In this document: positions 1-5,938 of the stretch, piece after piece
Layout: each line of letters starts with the position of its first letter
Position numbering within the stretch: the first letter of the stretch is position 1
Assembly (NCBI GenBank): GCA_011052055.1
Contig: DRJW01000185.1
Location: forward strand, 1 to 6,599
Source of the DNA: Nitrospirota bacterium
GTDB lineage: Bacteria; Nitrospinota_A; UBA7883
Direction of reading: 5' to 3'
DNA: 6,599 nucleotides
Translations under genes and position numbers: made by a program
The notes under the pieces: generated by a model
What the model was told of the DNA's origin: nothing
The model's database searches: none
The model's input: the letters and a program-made list of their open reading frames with translations, nothing else

Positions 1-182
1 CATTTCTGCTACAATCGGCTGTAAAAGGCGCCATGCTTCGTTGCCGAGTCAAATTCGTTGACGAGTCAAAATCGTCCTCAGAGTAGTTACTACTGCGCTT
101 GCGGCTATTTTGTCTCGCAGTCTCGCCTGATGGCTTTTCGCTCGATTTCGCTACGAAAGCGCTTTTTAGAGGTTCCCTGTAA
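1..182. repeat. Gene-free, dyad-rich stretch, possible intergenic repeat element
   Basis: No convincing coding frame is seen in this stretch. It contains the tandem 17-base repeat, a dyad with arms AGTAGT/ACTACT at 82-94, a small hairpin TTTCG-CTA-CGAAA near 146-158, and the palindrome AAAGCGCTTT at 156-165. It ends in TTTAGAGGTTCCCTGTAA (165-182). A very similar string, TTTAGGTTCCCTTAA, occurs at 1426-1440 on the other side of the response regulator gene. The density of small dyads and the shared terminal motif suggest a dispersed extragenic repeat or remnant element. A genome-wide copy count would be needed to prove that. Confidence 0.35.
45..78. repeat. Two tandem 17-base direct repeats
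   Basis: Positions 45-61 and 62-78 both begin CGAGTCAAA, then one variable base, then TCGT, giving a head-to-tail repeat with period 17. They lie in a gene-free stretch upstream of the response regulator gene. Direct tandem sites can be binding sites for a regulator, but here they are more than 170 bases from the start codon. They sit in what looks like a repetitive intergenic element reaching to about 180, so a role in regulation is only a possibility. Confidence 0.5.
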
Positions 183-217
183 TTAATTGACTATTGGCCG
201 GATGTTTGCTACTTGTG

Positions 218-235
218 TTAACAAATATTTGATAA
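218..235. promoter_or_regulatory. Imperfect palindrome upstream of response regulator gene
   Basis: The sequence reads TTA-A-CAAATATTTG-A-TAA. The central 10 bases are a perfect palindrome and the outer TTA/TAA arms also match, so only one symmetric position pair fails. It ends 18 bases before the GTG start of the response regulator gene. Such a position would suit an operator close to a promoter. I found no strong sigma-70 promoter here: TTGACT at 187-192 is a fair -35, but no good -10 lies 17 bases on. Confidence 0.35.
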
Positions 236-253
236 ATATAAGGCGTTAAGGGT

Positions 254-1405
254 GTGGAGTTCGACACAAAGATCAAAGTTCTGGTTATAGATGACATGCC
301 CAACATGCGCAAAACCATCAAAAACATGTTGCGCAGTATCGGCTTTAGCAGAATTATCGAGGCGCAGGACGGTCAAAACGGCCTGGAAAAAATAGAATCG
401 GGAGGGGTCGGGCTTGTCATCTCAGACTGGAACATGCCCAGGATGAACGGTATACAACTGCTAAAAAAAACAAGGGAGAATGTAGACACAAGGTCCATAC
501 CTTTTTTGATAGTAACCGCCGAGATCAGCCAGGGCCAGATAGCCCACGCCGCAGAAGCGGAAGTCGATGGATACGTGATAAAACCGTTTGACGCGGCCAC
601 TCTGAAGAAAAAAATCAAAAGCATCTTTGAAAGAAAATCGAAACCGTCGCCCATCGACGCCATGATAAACCTTGGCAAGGCCATGATCCGGGGTGAACAG
701 TACGCAAACGCAATAGGCGCCTTTCATAAAGCGCTGGACGAATATCCTGATTCGGCGCGATTGATGGTCGCCATAGGAGAGGCGTATGAAGCCCAGCTCA
801 ATTTTGTAGTGGCCGGTGAATATTACCTGAAAGCAAGGAAGGCCAATCCTCTGTTCGTTAAAGCCATAAACCAGCTTGTCGAGTTACACATGAGACAAAA
901 AGACCACAAAAAAGCGCTTAAATTCATGGAAGAGGCGGCCAAAATTTCTCCCAACGACCCTCAACGCCAGATGGAAATGGGGAAAGCCTACCTTGCGACA
1001 GGTGACGAAGTAAAAGCCCGGCAGGCGTTTAACGTCGCAATAAAAGAAGACGAGAAGAACCTGGAATTGCAAAAGGAAATCGGCGAGGTGTATATGAGCT
1101 CCGGGTTGGAGGAGTACGCTGTGCAGACTTTCAGGAAGGTGCTCGACGCCGACCCGAGCATGATTCACATCTATAATCGCCTGGGGATAGCTTTGCGTAA
1201 GAAAGGCCGGTTCAAAGAGGCTGTTGACGAATACCATCGGGCCATTAAAATATCACCCGACGATGAGGCCCTCTATTTTAATCTGTCAAAAGCTTATATG
1301 GATATGAAAAACAAAACTGGAGCCAGAGAGGCGATAAATAAAGCTCTTGCGATAGATCCTGAATTTGGAGAGGCCAGGGCGGTTTTAAAATCACTGGACG
1401 GATGA
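254..1405 (+). CDS. Response regulator: CheY-like receiver fused to TPR repeats
   Basis: Residues 1 to about 125 form a complete receiver domain. The acidic pair is D13/D14 in VIDD, the phosphate-accepting residue is D58 in the CheY-like string SDWNMPRMNG, the switch threonine is T88 (IVTAE), and the conserved lysine is K110 (VIKP). All residues needed for phosphorylation and signalling are present. From about residue 135 to 380 come some seven TPR helix pairs, with recurrent patterns such as AIGAFHKALDEYPDS, EAVDEYHRAIKISPDD and AINKALAIDPEFG. There is no DNA-binding, GGDEF or other catalytic output, so phosphorylation probably alters contacts made by the cytoplasmic TPR scaffold. The GTG start is the only one that keeps the whole first receiver strand: a stop lies in frame at 239-241, and AAGG at 240-243 is a plausible ribosome site. 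No histidine kinase is in the window. The gene is convergent with lpxB. Confidence 0.9.
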   Translation: MEFDTKIKVLVIDDMPNMRKTIKNMLRSIGFSRIIEAQDGQNGLEKIESGGVGLVISDWNMPRMNGIQLLKKTRENVDTRSIPFLIVTAEISQGQIAHAAEAEVDGYVIKPFDAATLKKKIKSIFERKSKPSPIDAMINLGKAMIRGEQYANAIGAFHKALDEYPDSARLMVAIGEAYEAQLNFVVAGEYYLKARKANPLFVKAINQLVELHMRQKDHKKALKFMEEAAKISPNDPQRQMEMGKAYLATGDEVKARQAFNVAIKEDEKNLELQKEIGEVYMSSGLEEYAVQTFRKVLDADPSMIHIYNRLGIALRKKGRFKEAVDEYHRAIKISPDDEALYFNLSKAYMDMKNKTGAREAINKALAIDPEFGEARAVLKSLDG

Positions 1406-1452
1406 AAAACGGCTCCGCCTCAACCTTTAGGTTCCCTTAAATCGATCCCGCT

Positions 1453-2646
1453 TTACAAGCTCTGGAATTTTTTGAGGTAGCCGATGATGCTCTTAGCGGC
1501 TCGCGCAGAAGCGCCAGGTTCGCCCAAGGACTCTCCAATCCGCGCAAGCTCGGAGCGCATCTTCTCACCGGCCTCCGGGTTATTAAAATAGTGGAGGGCG
1601 GCGCTGGCCATGTTTTGCGGTGTCATGCTCCACTGTATCAGCTCCGGGACGATCTTACGTTTAGCCAGAAGGTTCGGAAGACCGGCCCATTTTACATGGG
1701 TCAGGCTCCTGGCCAGTAAATACGAGAAGTTGTCCGACCTGTATACTATCTGCATCGGCGTGTTGGCGAGAAGAGCTTGAAGTGTGGATGTGCCCGACTT
1801 GCATATAAGGTAATCGCATGCGTTCATCATTTCCCATGAGCTGTTTTCAACGATAGCCGCCTCTTCGCCCGATTCCTCGATATGCCTGGCGAGGATGCCG
1901 GGATCGATGGAATCGGCGCAACCGATGACCAGATTGACCGCTTTATGCGCGCGTATTATCTTTACCGCAGAAAGCATCAGCGGTAGCATCCTGCTTACTT
2001 CACCGACACGAGACCCAGGTAAAAGACCGAGCAACGTCCGGCCTTTGCCGACGCCCAGGTTTTCTCTGAAACCTTCCCGGTCCTGAGTCGGCGCAAGCTC
2101 GTCCAGAACAGGATGGCCGATGAAACGCGCATTGATCCTCCGTTTTGTGTAAAACTCCTCTTCAAACGGGAAAACCACCAGCATCATGTCGATATATTTT
2201 TTCACCGCCCGTAGCCGGTAGCGCCGCCATGCCCAGAACTGGGGACAAACGTAATAAAAAACCGGCAATCCCCCCCTGTCGGCCGCTTTGGCGATACGCA
2301 TATTAAAGTCTGGATAATCGATAAGTATCACCGCGTCATATTCGCCCTCGGCGATTTTGGTTTTCAACTCATTTAATACGCCGAGGAAAAAACGGAGCCG
2401 TCCCAGCATCGACGCAACGCCCACCGAAGACATTTGTGATATGTCGTAAAAGGTATGGGCGCCCGCCGCCCGCATCCTCGGCCCCCCGATTCCCTCTATC
2501 TTCAGGCCGCCGACCATTCTGAGAAGATGCGCGCATATTCTGCCGGCATACATATCGCCAGACTCTTCTCCTGCGACAAGCAGAATCTTTCTCGCCAGAG
2601 GCTTGCCCGGCTTTAGCTCTAAAGCGATGTCAGCTTTATCTGCCAT
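1453..2646 (-). CDS. lpxB: Lipid-A-disaccharide synthase LpxB
   Basis: LpxB (glycosyltransferase family 19, GT-B fold) joins UDP-2,3-diacylglucosamine to 2,3-diacylglucosamine-1-phosphate (lipid X), giving the tetraacyl disaccharide of lipid A. It works at the cytoplasmic face of the inner membrane. The 397 residues match the usual length. Family motifs appear in order: AGEESGD (25-31), GIGGPRM (52-58), IDYPDFN (109-115, SPDFN in many homologues), CPQFWAWR (134-141), FIGHPVLDEL (175-184), LLPGSR (208-213), KSGTSTLQALL (283-293), PMQIVYR (297-303), and NLLAKRKIVPELIQ (325-338). The N-terminus has about 18 residues before the first strand. The ATG at 2646 is the first good start: the next methionine (M32) would remove the GEESGD motif. 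The start overlaps the end of the upstream glycosyltransferase gene by 28 bases, indicating co-transcription and probably translational coupling. The usual lpxD-fabZ-lpxA neighbours are absent. Confidence 0.96.
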   Translation of the reverse strand: MADKADIALELKPGKPLARKILLVAGEESGDMYAGRICAHLLRMVGGLKIEGIGGPRMRAAGAHTFYDISQMSSVGVASMLGRLRFFLGVLNELKTKIAEGEYDAVILIDYPDFNMRIAKAADRGGLPVFYYVCPQFWAWRRYRLRAVKKYIDMMLVVFPFEEEFYTKRRINARFIGHPVLDELAPTQDREGFRENLGVGKGRTLLGLLPGSRVGEVSRMLPLMLSAVKIIRAHKAVNLVIGCADSIDPGILARHIEESGEEAAIVENSSWEMMNACDYLICKSGTSTLQALLANTPMQIVYRSDNFSYLLARSLTHVKWAGLPNLLAKRKIVPELIQWSMTPQNMASAALHYFNNPEAGEKMRSELARIGESLGEPGASARAAKSIIGYLKKFQSL

Positions 2647-3326
2647 ACCCTGAATATCGCTTCAATAAATATTTTTTTCGACATCTTCGATTTGCCCCCG
2701 ACTCTTTCCTTGAAAATTATGGGGATTTCCCTGATTCGCATTCCTTTTTTATGAACCCTGTAGGTCATCTCGATCTGGAAAGAGTAACCTTCTGAAAAAA
2801 CATCATCAAGTGGAATCGCCATAAGCGCCTCCCTGCGGAAACATTTAAAACCGCCGGTTAAATCCTTGTAAGGCATTGCGAGGATGAGCCGGGAGTATAT
2901 GCTACCGCCGATGGAGATAAGTTTTCTAAAAAAAGACCAGTTAACCACACCGCCGCCAGGGATATATCTGGAGCCGATGACAAGATCGGCCTCTTTGGCG
3001 GCTGTAAGAAATGCGGGCAGGTAAGCGGGATCGTGGGAAAAATCACCATCCATCTCGAAAATAAAGTCATAGCCTTTTTCTATGGCGTACTTGAAACCGG
3101 CGATATAGGCAGTCCCCAGTCCCAGTTTTCCAGGCCGTCTGATTAAATCAACCCTGGAATCGGACGACTTGATTTTTTCCACCATTTCCGTAGTCCCGTC
3201 CTGGGAGTTGTCGTCTATCACCAGTATCGATGTCTCTGGCAAAACACCATGAACCTTATGTATGAGCGGCTCGATGTTCTCGATTTCGTTATATGTGGGT
3301 ATAATTACAAGACTTTTTGAATTCAT
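2619..3326 (-). CDS. DPM1-like family 2 glycosyltransferase (polyprenol-phosphate sugar synthase)
   Basis: This 235-residue protein has a GT-A fold of glycosyltransferase family 2. Visible motifs, counted from the ATG at 3326, are PTYNE (10-14), IDDNSQDGT (37-45), RPGKLGLGTAY (64-74), EMDGDFSHDP (91-100, with the metal-binding DGD), GSRYIPGGG (118-126), DLTGGFK (155-161), EGYSFQIEM (179-187) and GKSKMS (211-216). This pattern is typical of dolichol/polyprenol-phosphate mannosyltransferases, which move a sugar from a nucleotide donor to a polyprenyl phosphate at the inner face of the cytoplasmic membrane. There are no C-terminal membrane helices, so it is the short catalytic-only type. Sugar specificity (mannose or glucose) cannot be read from the sequence. 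The frame extends ten codons upstream to a TTG at 3356, but the ATG fits the family's N-terminus better, and GGA lies about ten bases ahead of it. The lpxB neighbour suggests a role in envelope glycolipids. Confidence 0.88.
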   Translation of the reverse strand: MNSKSLVIIPTYNEIENIEPLIHKVHGVLPETSILVIDDNSQDGTTEMVEKIKSSDSRVDLIRRPGKLGLGTAYIAGFKYAIEKGYDFIFEMDGDFSHDPAYLPAFLTAAKEADLVIGSRYIPGGGVVNWSFFRKLISIGGSIYSRLILAMPYKDLTGGFKCFRREALMAIPLDDVFSEGYSFQIEMTYRVHKKGMRIREIPIIFKERVGGKSKMSKKIFIEAIFRVWQIKLTSL

Positions 3327-3368
3327 AAATACGTGTTCCAGAAGATCAGGACACAAATGGTGAAAAGA

Positions 3369-3384
3369 CGCAGGTTAACCTGCG
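3369..3384. promoter_or_regulatory. Perfect 16-base palindrome, candidate operator or hairpin
   Basis: CGCAGGTTAACCTGCG reads the same on both strands. It lies 42 bases upstream of the glycosyltransferase start. It is also just downstream of a possible minus-strand -10 (TATAAA on the minus strand, 3404-3409). It could be an operator, or in RNA a stem of six pairs with a TTAA loop in the leader of the glycosyltransferase-lpxB transcript. On the minus strand it is followed by TCTTTTC, which is too broken to call a terminator. Confidence 0.5.
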
Positions 3385-3403
3385 CCCGTAAAATGTTTTG
3401 ATT

Positions 3404-3435
3404 TTTATACTCTTTCGCTTAAGTTTACAGGTCAA
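3404..3435 (-). promoter_or_regulatory. Possible promoter for the glycosyltransferase-lpxB operon
   Basis: On the minus strand TATAAA (3404-3409) is a good -10, and TTGACC (3430-3435) resembles a -35. Their spacing is 20 bases, longer than the preferred 17, so the pairing is doubtful. Transcription would start about 70 bases before the ATG and run through the palindrome at 3369-3384. Confidence 0.25.
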
Positions 3436-3458
3436 AATGTCGAAAATTACTATATAAT
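3419..3458 (+). promoter_or_regulatory. Candidate promoter(s) of the FlgO-like operon
   Basis: Two overlapping readings exist. As a sigma-28 (FliA) promoter, TTAAGTTT (3419-3426) matches the consensus TAAAGTTT at 7 of 8 bases, and GTCGAAAA (3439-3446) matches GCCGATAA at 6 of 8. The spacer is 12 rather than 11 bases. As a sigma-70 promoter, TTTACA (3424-3429) with TACTAT (3448-3453) has a spacer of 18, and a perfect TATAAT sits at 3453-3458 but is 23 bases from TTTACA. Either would place the start roughly 80-95 bases before the first gene. The sequence cannot decide between them. Confidence 0.3.
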
Positions 3459-3491
3459 TAAATGTACTTTGGTGAAAGTATAGGGAGATCG

Positions 3492-3507
3492 TGAGAAAAT
3501 TTTCTCA
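3492..3507. promoter_or_regulatory. Perfect 16-base palindrome upstream of the FlgO-like operon
   Basis: TGAGAAAATTTTCTCA is perfectly self-complementary, and the next base on each side breaks the symmetry. It lies 41 bases before the GTG start of the first lipoprotein gene and about 35 bases downstream of the TATAAT at 3453-3458. That is a typical place for a repressor operator, or for a leader structure. Its sequence differs from the palindrome at 3369-3384, which suggests a separate regulator for this side of the divergent region. Confidence 0.5.
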
Positions 3508-3548
3508 TATTTGATCGAATTTAACTATATTTAAATTGTGGCGGGTCA

Positions 3549-4166
3549 GTGTATAGCAAGACAAAACATATATTTATCGCTATTGTAGCATTGTTTACCT
3601 TGTCGGCCTGCGCTTCGGGCGACATGGTTTCAGGCGCTGAAACGGGCGATGAAAAGAAAATGAGCCAGATGGAGGCGCTTGAGGAGAAGATTCTCGATGT
3701 CGCGCTTGAGCTTAAGCAGAGGGTGGAGCAATTTGATCCTGGGGAAAAAACCGTCGCCGTAACATCATTCGTCGATCTTAACGACCTTGATTCGTCTTCT
3801 TCGTTCGGACGGTTTGTGGCCGAGCGTCTTTCCATGGAAATGCATGACCTGGGCTTTAATATCCGGGAGCTGAGGCAACGCAAAAGCATCAAGTTCAAAA
3901 GGCAGGAGGGTGAGTTTGGCCTCACCAGACAATCGGCCGATCTTATGAGAAAATTCCAGGTGGACGCGGCGCTGGTTGGAACATACATGGTTGTCGGAGC
4001 CGAGGTTGTGGTCAACGCAAGATTGATAGATGTCGATTCATCGCGGGTAATTTCAGTGGGGCACATGGTGGTAAACCTGAAAAACCTGAAACAGATTCGC
4101 GGCATGCTTCCCCGGAGTAGCAGGACGATTCCTGTTGTGAAGGTGGCGCATATCGATGGAGATTAA
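3549..4166 (+). CDS. FlgO-domain lipoprotein, single domain
   Basis: A 205-residue exported lipoprotein. The N-terminus has a basic start, a hydrophobic core and the lipobox LSAC with C21 as the acylated residue. Alanine and serine follow, with no aspartate at +2, which fits outer-membrane sorting. A helical, charged stretch (about 36-62) precedes a FlgO-like domain at about 68-176. Motifs are TSFVDLNDL (72-80), FGRFVAERL (86-94), a GF plus ELR segment (102-109), GEFGLTR (121-127), VGTY (143-146) and NARLIDVDS (156-164). FlgO was described in Vibrio as an outer-membrane lipoprotein needed for flagellar stability, and its biochemical role is not known. The GTG start is the only one in frame that gives a full signal peptide, and the ribosome site is weak (GGCGGG). 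It is the first gene of a four-gene operon, with six bases to the next. Family assignment is from recognised motifs, so a flagellar role here is inference. Confidence 0.82.
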   Translation: MYSKTKHIFIAIVALFTLSACASGDMVSGAETGDEKKMSQMEALEEKILDVALELKQRVEQFDPGEKTVAVTSFVDLNDLDSSSSFGRFVAERLSMEMHDLGFNIRELRQRKSIKFKRQEGEFGLTRQSADLMRKFQVDAALVGTYMVVGAEVVVNARLIDVDSSRVISVGHMVVNLKNLKQIRGMLPRSSRTIPVVKVAHIDGD

Positions 4167-4172
4167 CAACCA

Positions 4173-5351
4173 GTGAAAAACATCACGGCTCTGACGCTTG
4201 TATTGTCGATGGCGGTCGTCTCCGGTTGCTCTTCATACGCGGGGGACCCTGATTTTAAGTTTCAGCTCGCGTCCAGACCCGCGCTGTCCCCGGATTCGGG
4301 ATGGCTTCCCCGAAGAGAAAGATACACACAGCGGTTCACGTGGAAAATGCGGCATATCGCAAAAAACCTGAGGCGCGATCTTAAAAAATGGAAACCGTCC
4401 GAGACCACAGTATTGATGACGACCATCGTGCCGATTGATGATTTGAGCCGGGCCACACGTTTCGGCAGGCTTTGCACGGAACAGCTCATGACCGAGCTCG
4501 ACTTGCAGGGGTTCCAGGTGATAGAAGCGCGCAAGACCGGGTCTTACCTGATGCGCGACAAGCAGGGCGAATTTTCCCTTTCCAGGGATCCCCGTTGGCT
4601 TGCTCAAGAGTTTAACGCGGACGTTGTCGTGGTGGGTGTCTACACCAAATCCGGGAACCAGACGCTCATAAACGTCAGAATGATAAGCGCCAGCGACGCA
4701 AGAACGCTGGCCGCCACAAGCGCCATGATGAACCTTAAAGGAGACCGTTTTCTCGCCGGAATGTTTCTTCCTGAAAAAAAGAGTGAATCAGCCGGGCTGA
4801 AAAGTAGCAGGGGGATTCGCGTCAGAAAGCGTGTTTTATCCGAGATCGACTCTCCTGCGGAGATTCTGGAGTCGCAGGTGGGAAACATGGCCGGCGATAT
4901 CGCCGAGACAGCGTTTGAAAAGGCGGAGGGCTCTCCCGAAATCGCCGTCGCCACTTTCGTCGATATGGACAATTTCTACCGCGCCACAAGTTTCGGGCGA
5001 TACTTGACGGAGCAGTTGATCGCCGAATTTAAATCGCTCGGTTTTAACGTGATAGAAGTCCGCCTTTCTCCAGAGTTGTTTGTGGATATCAGGATAGGCG
5101 AGCTGGGGCTCACCAGAGAGATGAGCCAGCTTATGATGAACAAAAAAGTTGACGCCCTTGTCGTCGGCACTTACAACAAGGCAGGCGACAACATCACCGT
5201 AAGCTCCAGGCTGGTTATCCGGGGCGCCCGGCGGGTCGTGGGAGTCGGCAGGATGATTGTGGACGCCAGCTCAAAAAACAAGTTTGTGACGGCCATGCTT
5301 GAAAACGAGGTCACCACGGTTATGCCCACAGAAACCATCGAAGGTTTTTAG
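4173..5351 (+). CDS. Lipoprotein with two tandem FlgO-like domains
   Basis: A 392-residue lipoprotein starting at GTG, with GGAG at 4158-4161. The signal peptide ends in the lipobox VSGC (C19), followed by Ser-Ser, which favours the outer membrane. Two FlgO-like domains follow, each led by a helix: about 79-187 and about 256-365. Domain 2 is canonical: ATFVDMDNF (260-268), SFGRYLTEQL (273-282), GFNVIEVR (290-297), GELGLTR (309-315), VGTY (331-334). Domain 1 has diverged at its first strand (TTIVPIDDL, 83-91) and in the VGVY version of VGTY (154-157). It keeps RFGRLCTEQL (96-105), GFQVIEAR (113-120) and GEFSLSR (132-138). A charged, Ser-rich linker (about 190-255) joins the two. The duplication makes it twice the length of its neighbours, which fits an arose-by-fusion history. 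It lies between two single-domain paralogues, so the products probably work together. Confidence 0.82.
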   Translation: MKNITALTLVLSMAVVSGCSSYAGDPDFKFQLASRPALSPDSGWLPRRERYTQRFTWKMRHIAKNLRRDLKKWKPSETTVLMTTIVPIDDLSRATRFGRLCTEQLMTELDLQGFQVIEARKTGSYLMRDKQGEFSLSRDPRWLAQEFNADVVVVGVYTKSGNQTLINVRMISASDARTLAATSAMMNLKGDRFLAGMFLPEKKSESAGLKSSRGIRVRKRVLSEIDSPAEILESQVGNMAGDIAETAFEKAEGSPEIAVATFVDMDNFYRATSFGRYLTEQLIAEFKSLGFNVIEVRLSPELFVDIRIGELGLTREMSQLMMNKKVDALVVGTYNKAGDNITVSSRLVIRGARRVVGVGRMIVDASSKNKFVTAMLENEVTTVMPTETIEGF

Positions 5352-5375
5352 TGACCGGCCCGGAATTGATGAATA

Positions 5376-5924
5376 ATGCTGAAAATCATTAGAAACCTCG
5401 CTATATCAGCCCTGGCCATGGTCGCGCTCGCCTCGTGCGTCGTCAACGGCCAATACAGCGCATCCCATAAAGGCAAAGACCTGTTCGGCGCGGCTCATAT
5501 GGTTTCTGATATCAGGGATCAGCTCCGCCACCCGGAAGTTGTGAACCAGCCTGTGGTCGTGACCACGTTCGTCGATCTCAACAACTTGAACAAGTCTTCC
5601 ATTTTCGGTCGCGTATTGGCCGAAGAAGTGTTGAACGAACTTCATCAGGCAGGCTTCACCGTATCTGAAATCAGGAAAGGAAAAGATATTTTTATCCGTC
5701 AGGAGCTTGGCGAGCTTATCCTCTCCCGGAACGCGCGCGAAGTGCTGGGCAAGTCGAGCGCCAGGGCCATTCTTGCGGGAACCTACGTCGCCACCGAGAA
5801 ATCGATAATAATAAACGCGCGCCTGATCGATGTGGACAGCCCGTTGATCCTCTCGTCGAGTTCGTACACCCTGAAAATGAACAAGGAGTTCGAAAAAATG
5901 TTAACCGGCGAGTCGCCTTTTTAA
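5376..5924 (+). CDS. FlgO-domain lipoprotein, single domain
   Basis: A 182-residue lipoprotein with the signal peptide MLKIIRNLAISALAMVALAS, lipobox LASC, and acylated C21 followed by Val-Val. A short linker and helix lead into one FlgO-like domain at about 58-166. Motifs are TTFVDLNNL (63-71), SIFGRVLAEEV (75-85), GFTVSEIR (93-100), GELILSR (112-118), AGTY (134-137) and NARLIDVDS (147-155). It shares NARLIDVDS and near-identical TSFVDLN-type strands with the first gene of the operon, so these two look like the closest pair. The ATG is chosen because it gives the complete signal peptide; another ATG at 5369 is out of frame and soon stops. GGA at 5362-5364 is a weak ribosome site. The 24-base gap from the previous gene shows the same transcript. 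The C-terminus is short and no second domain follows. Confidence 0.82.
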   Translation: MLKIIRNLAISALAMVALASCVVNGQYSASHKGKDLFGAAHMVSDIRDQLRHPEVVNQPVVVTTFVDLNNLNKSSIFGRVLAEEVLNELHQAGFTVSEIRKGKDIFIRQELGELILSRNAREVLGKSSARAILAGTYVATEKSIIINARLIDVDSPLILSSSSYTLKMNKEFEKMLTGESPF

Positions 5925-5935
5925 AAAAGGAGAGG
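5916..5935 (+). promoter_or_regulatory. Strong ribosome binding site inside a small dyad
   Basis: AGGAG at 5928-5932, followed by AGG, lies six bases before the ATG at 5939 and is the best ribosome site in the window. The preceding CCTTTTT (5916-5922) is complementary to AAAAAGG (5924-5930). In RNA, CCTTT can pair with AAAGG across a five-base loop and cover part of the site. The stop codon of the upstream gene (5922-5924) is inside this loop, so a terminating ribosome would open it. Coupling is inferred; the stem is weak. Confidence 0.55.
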
Positions 5936-5938
5936 AAA

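Noticed and set aside
187..215. Sigma-70 promoter for the response regulator gene (TTGACT with TACTTG)
   Set aside because: The -35 is fair, but the -10 candidate matches only two consensus bases, so it was not listed as a feature.
1405..1455. Possible bidirectional terminator between the response regulator gene and lpxB
   Set aside because: The best dyad, AACC-TTTA-GGTT at 1422-1433, has only four weak pairs and no following T-run on either strand.
3327..3356. Upstream TTG start adding ten residues to the glycosyltransferase
   Set aside because: The extension (MCPDLLEHVF) has no resemblance to the family N-terminus, and the ATG at 3326 begins right before the first strand, as expected.
3453..3458. 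TATAAT paired with TTTACA at 3424 as a simple sigma-70 promoter
   Set aside because: The spacer would be 23 bases, too long for the pair to work together; it is kept only as part of the ambiguous promoter region.
3521..4105. 194-codon minus-strand reading frame opposite the first FlgO-like gene
   Set aside because: Its product is rich in Ser, Thr, Arg and Cys with no fold pattern, and it lies opposite a clear lipoprotein gene; it is a shadow frame.
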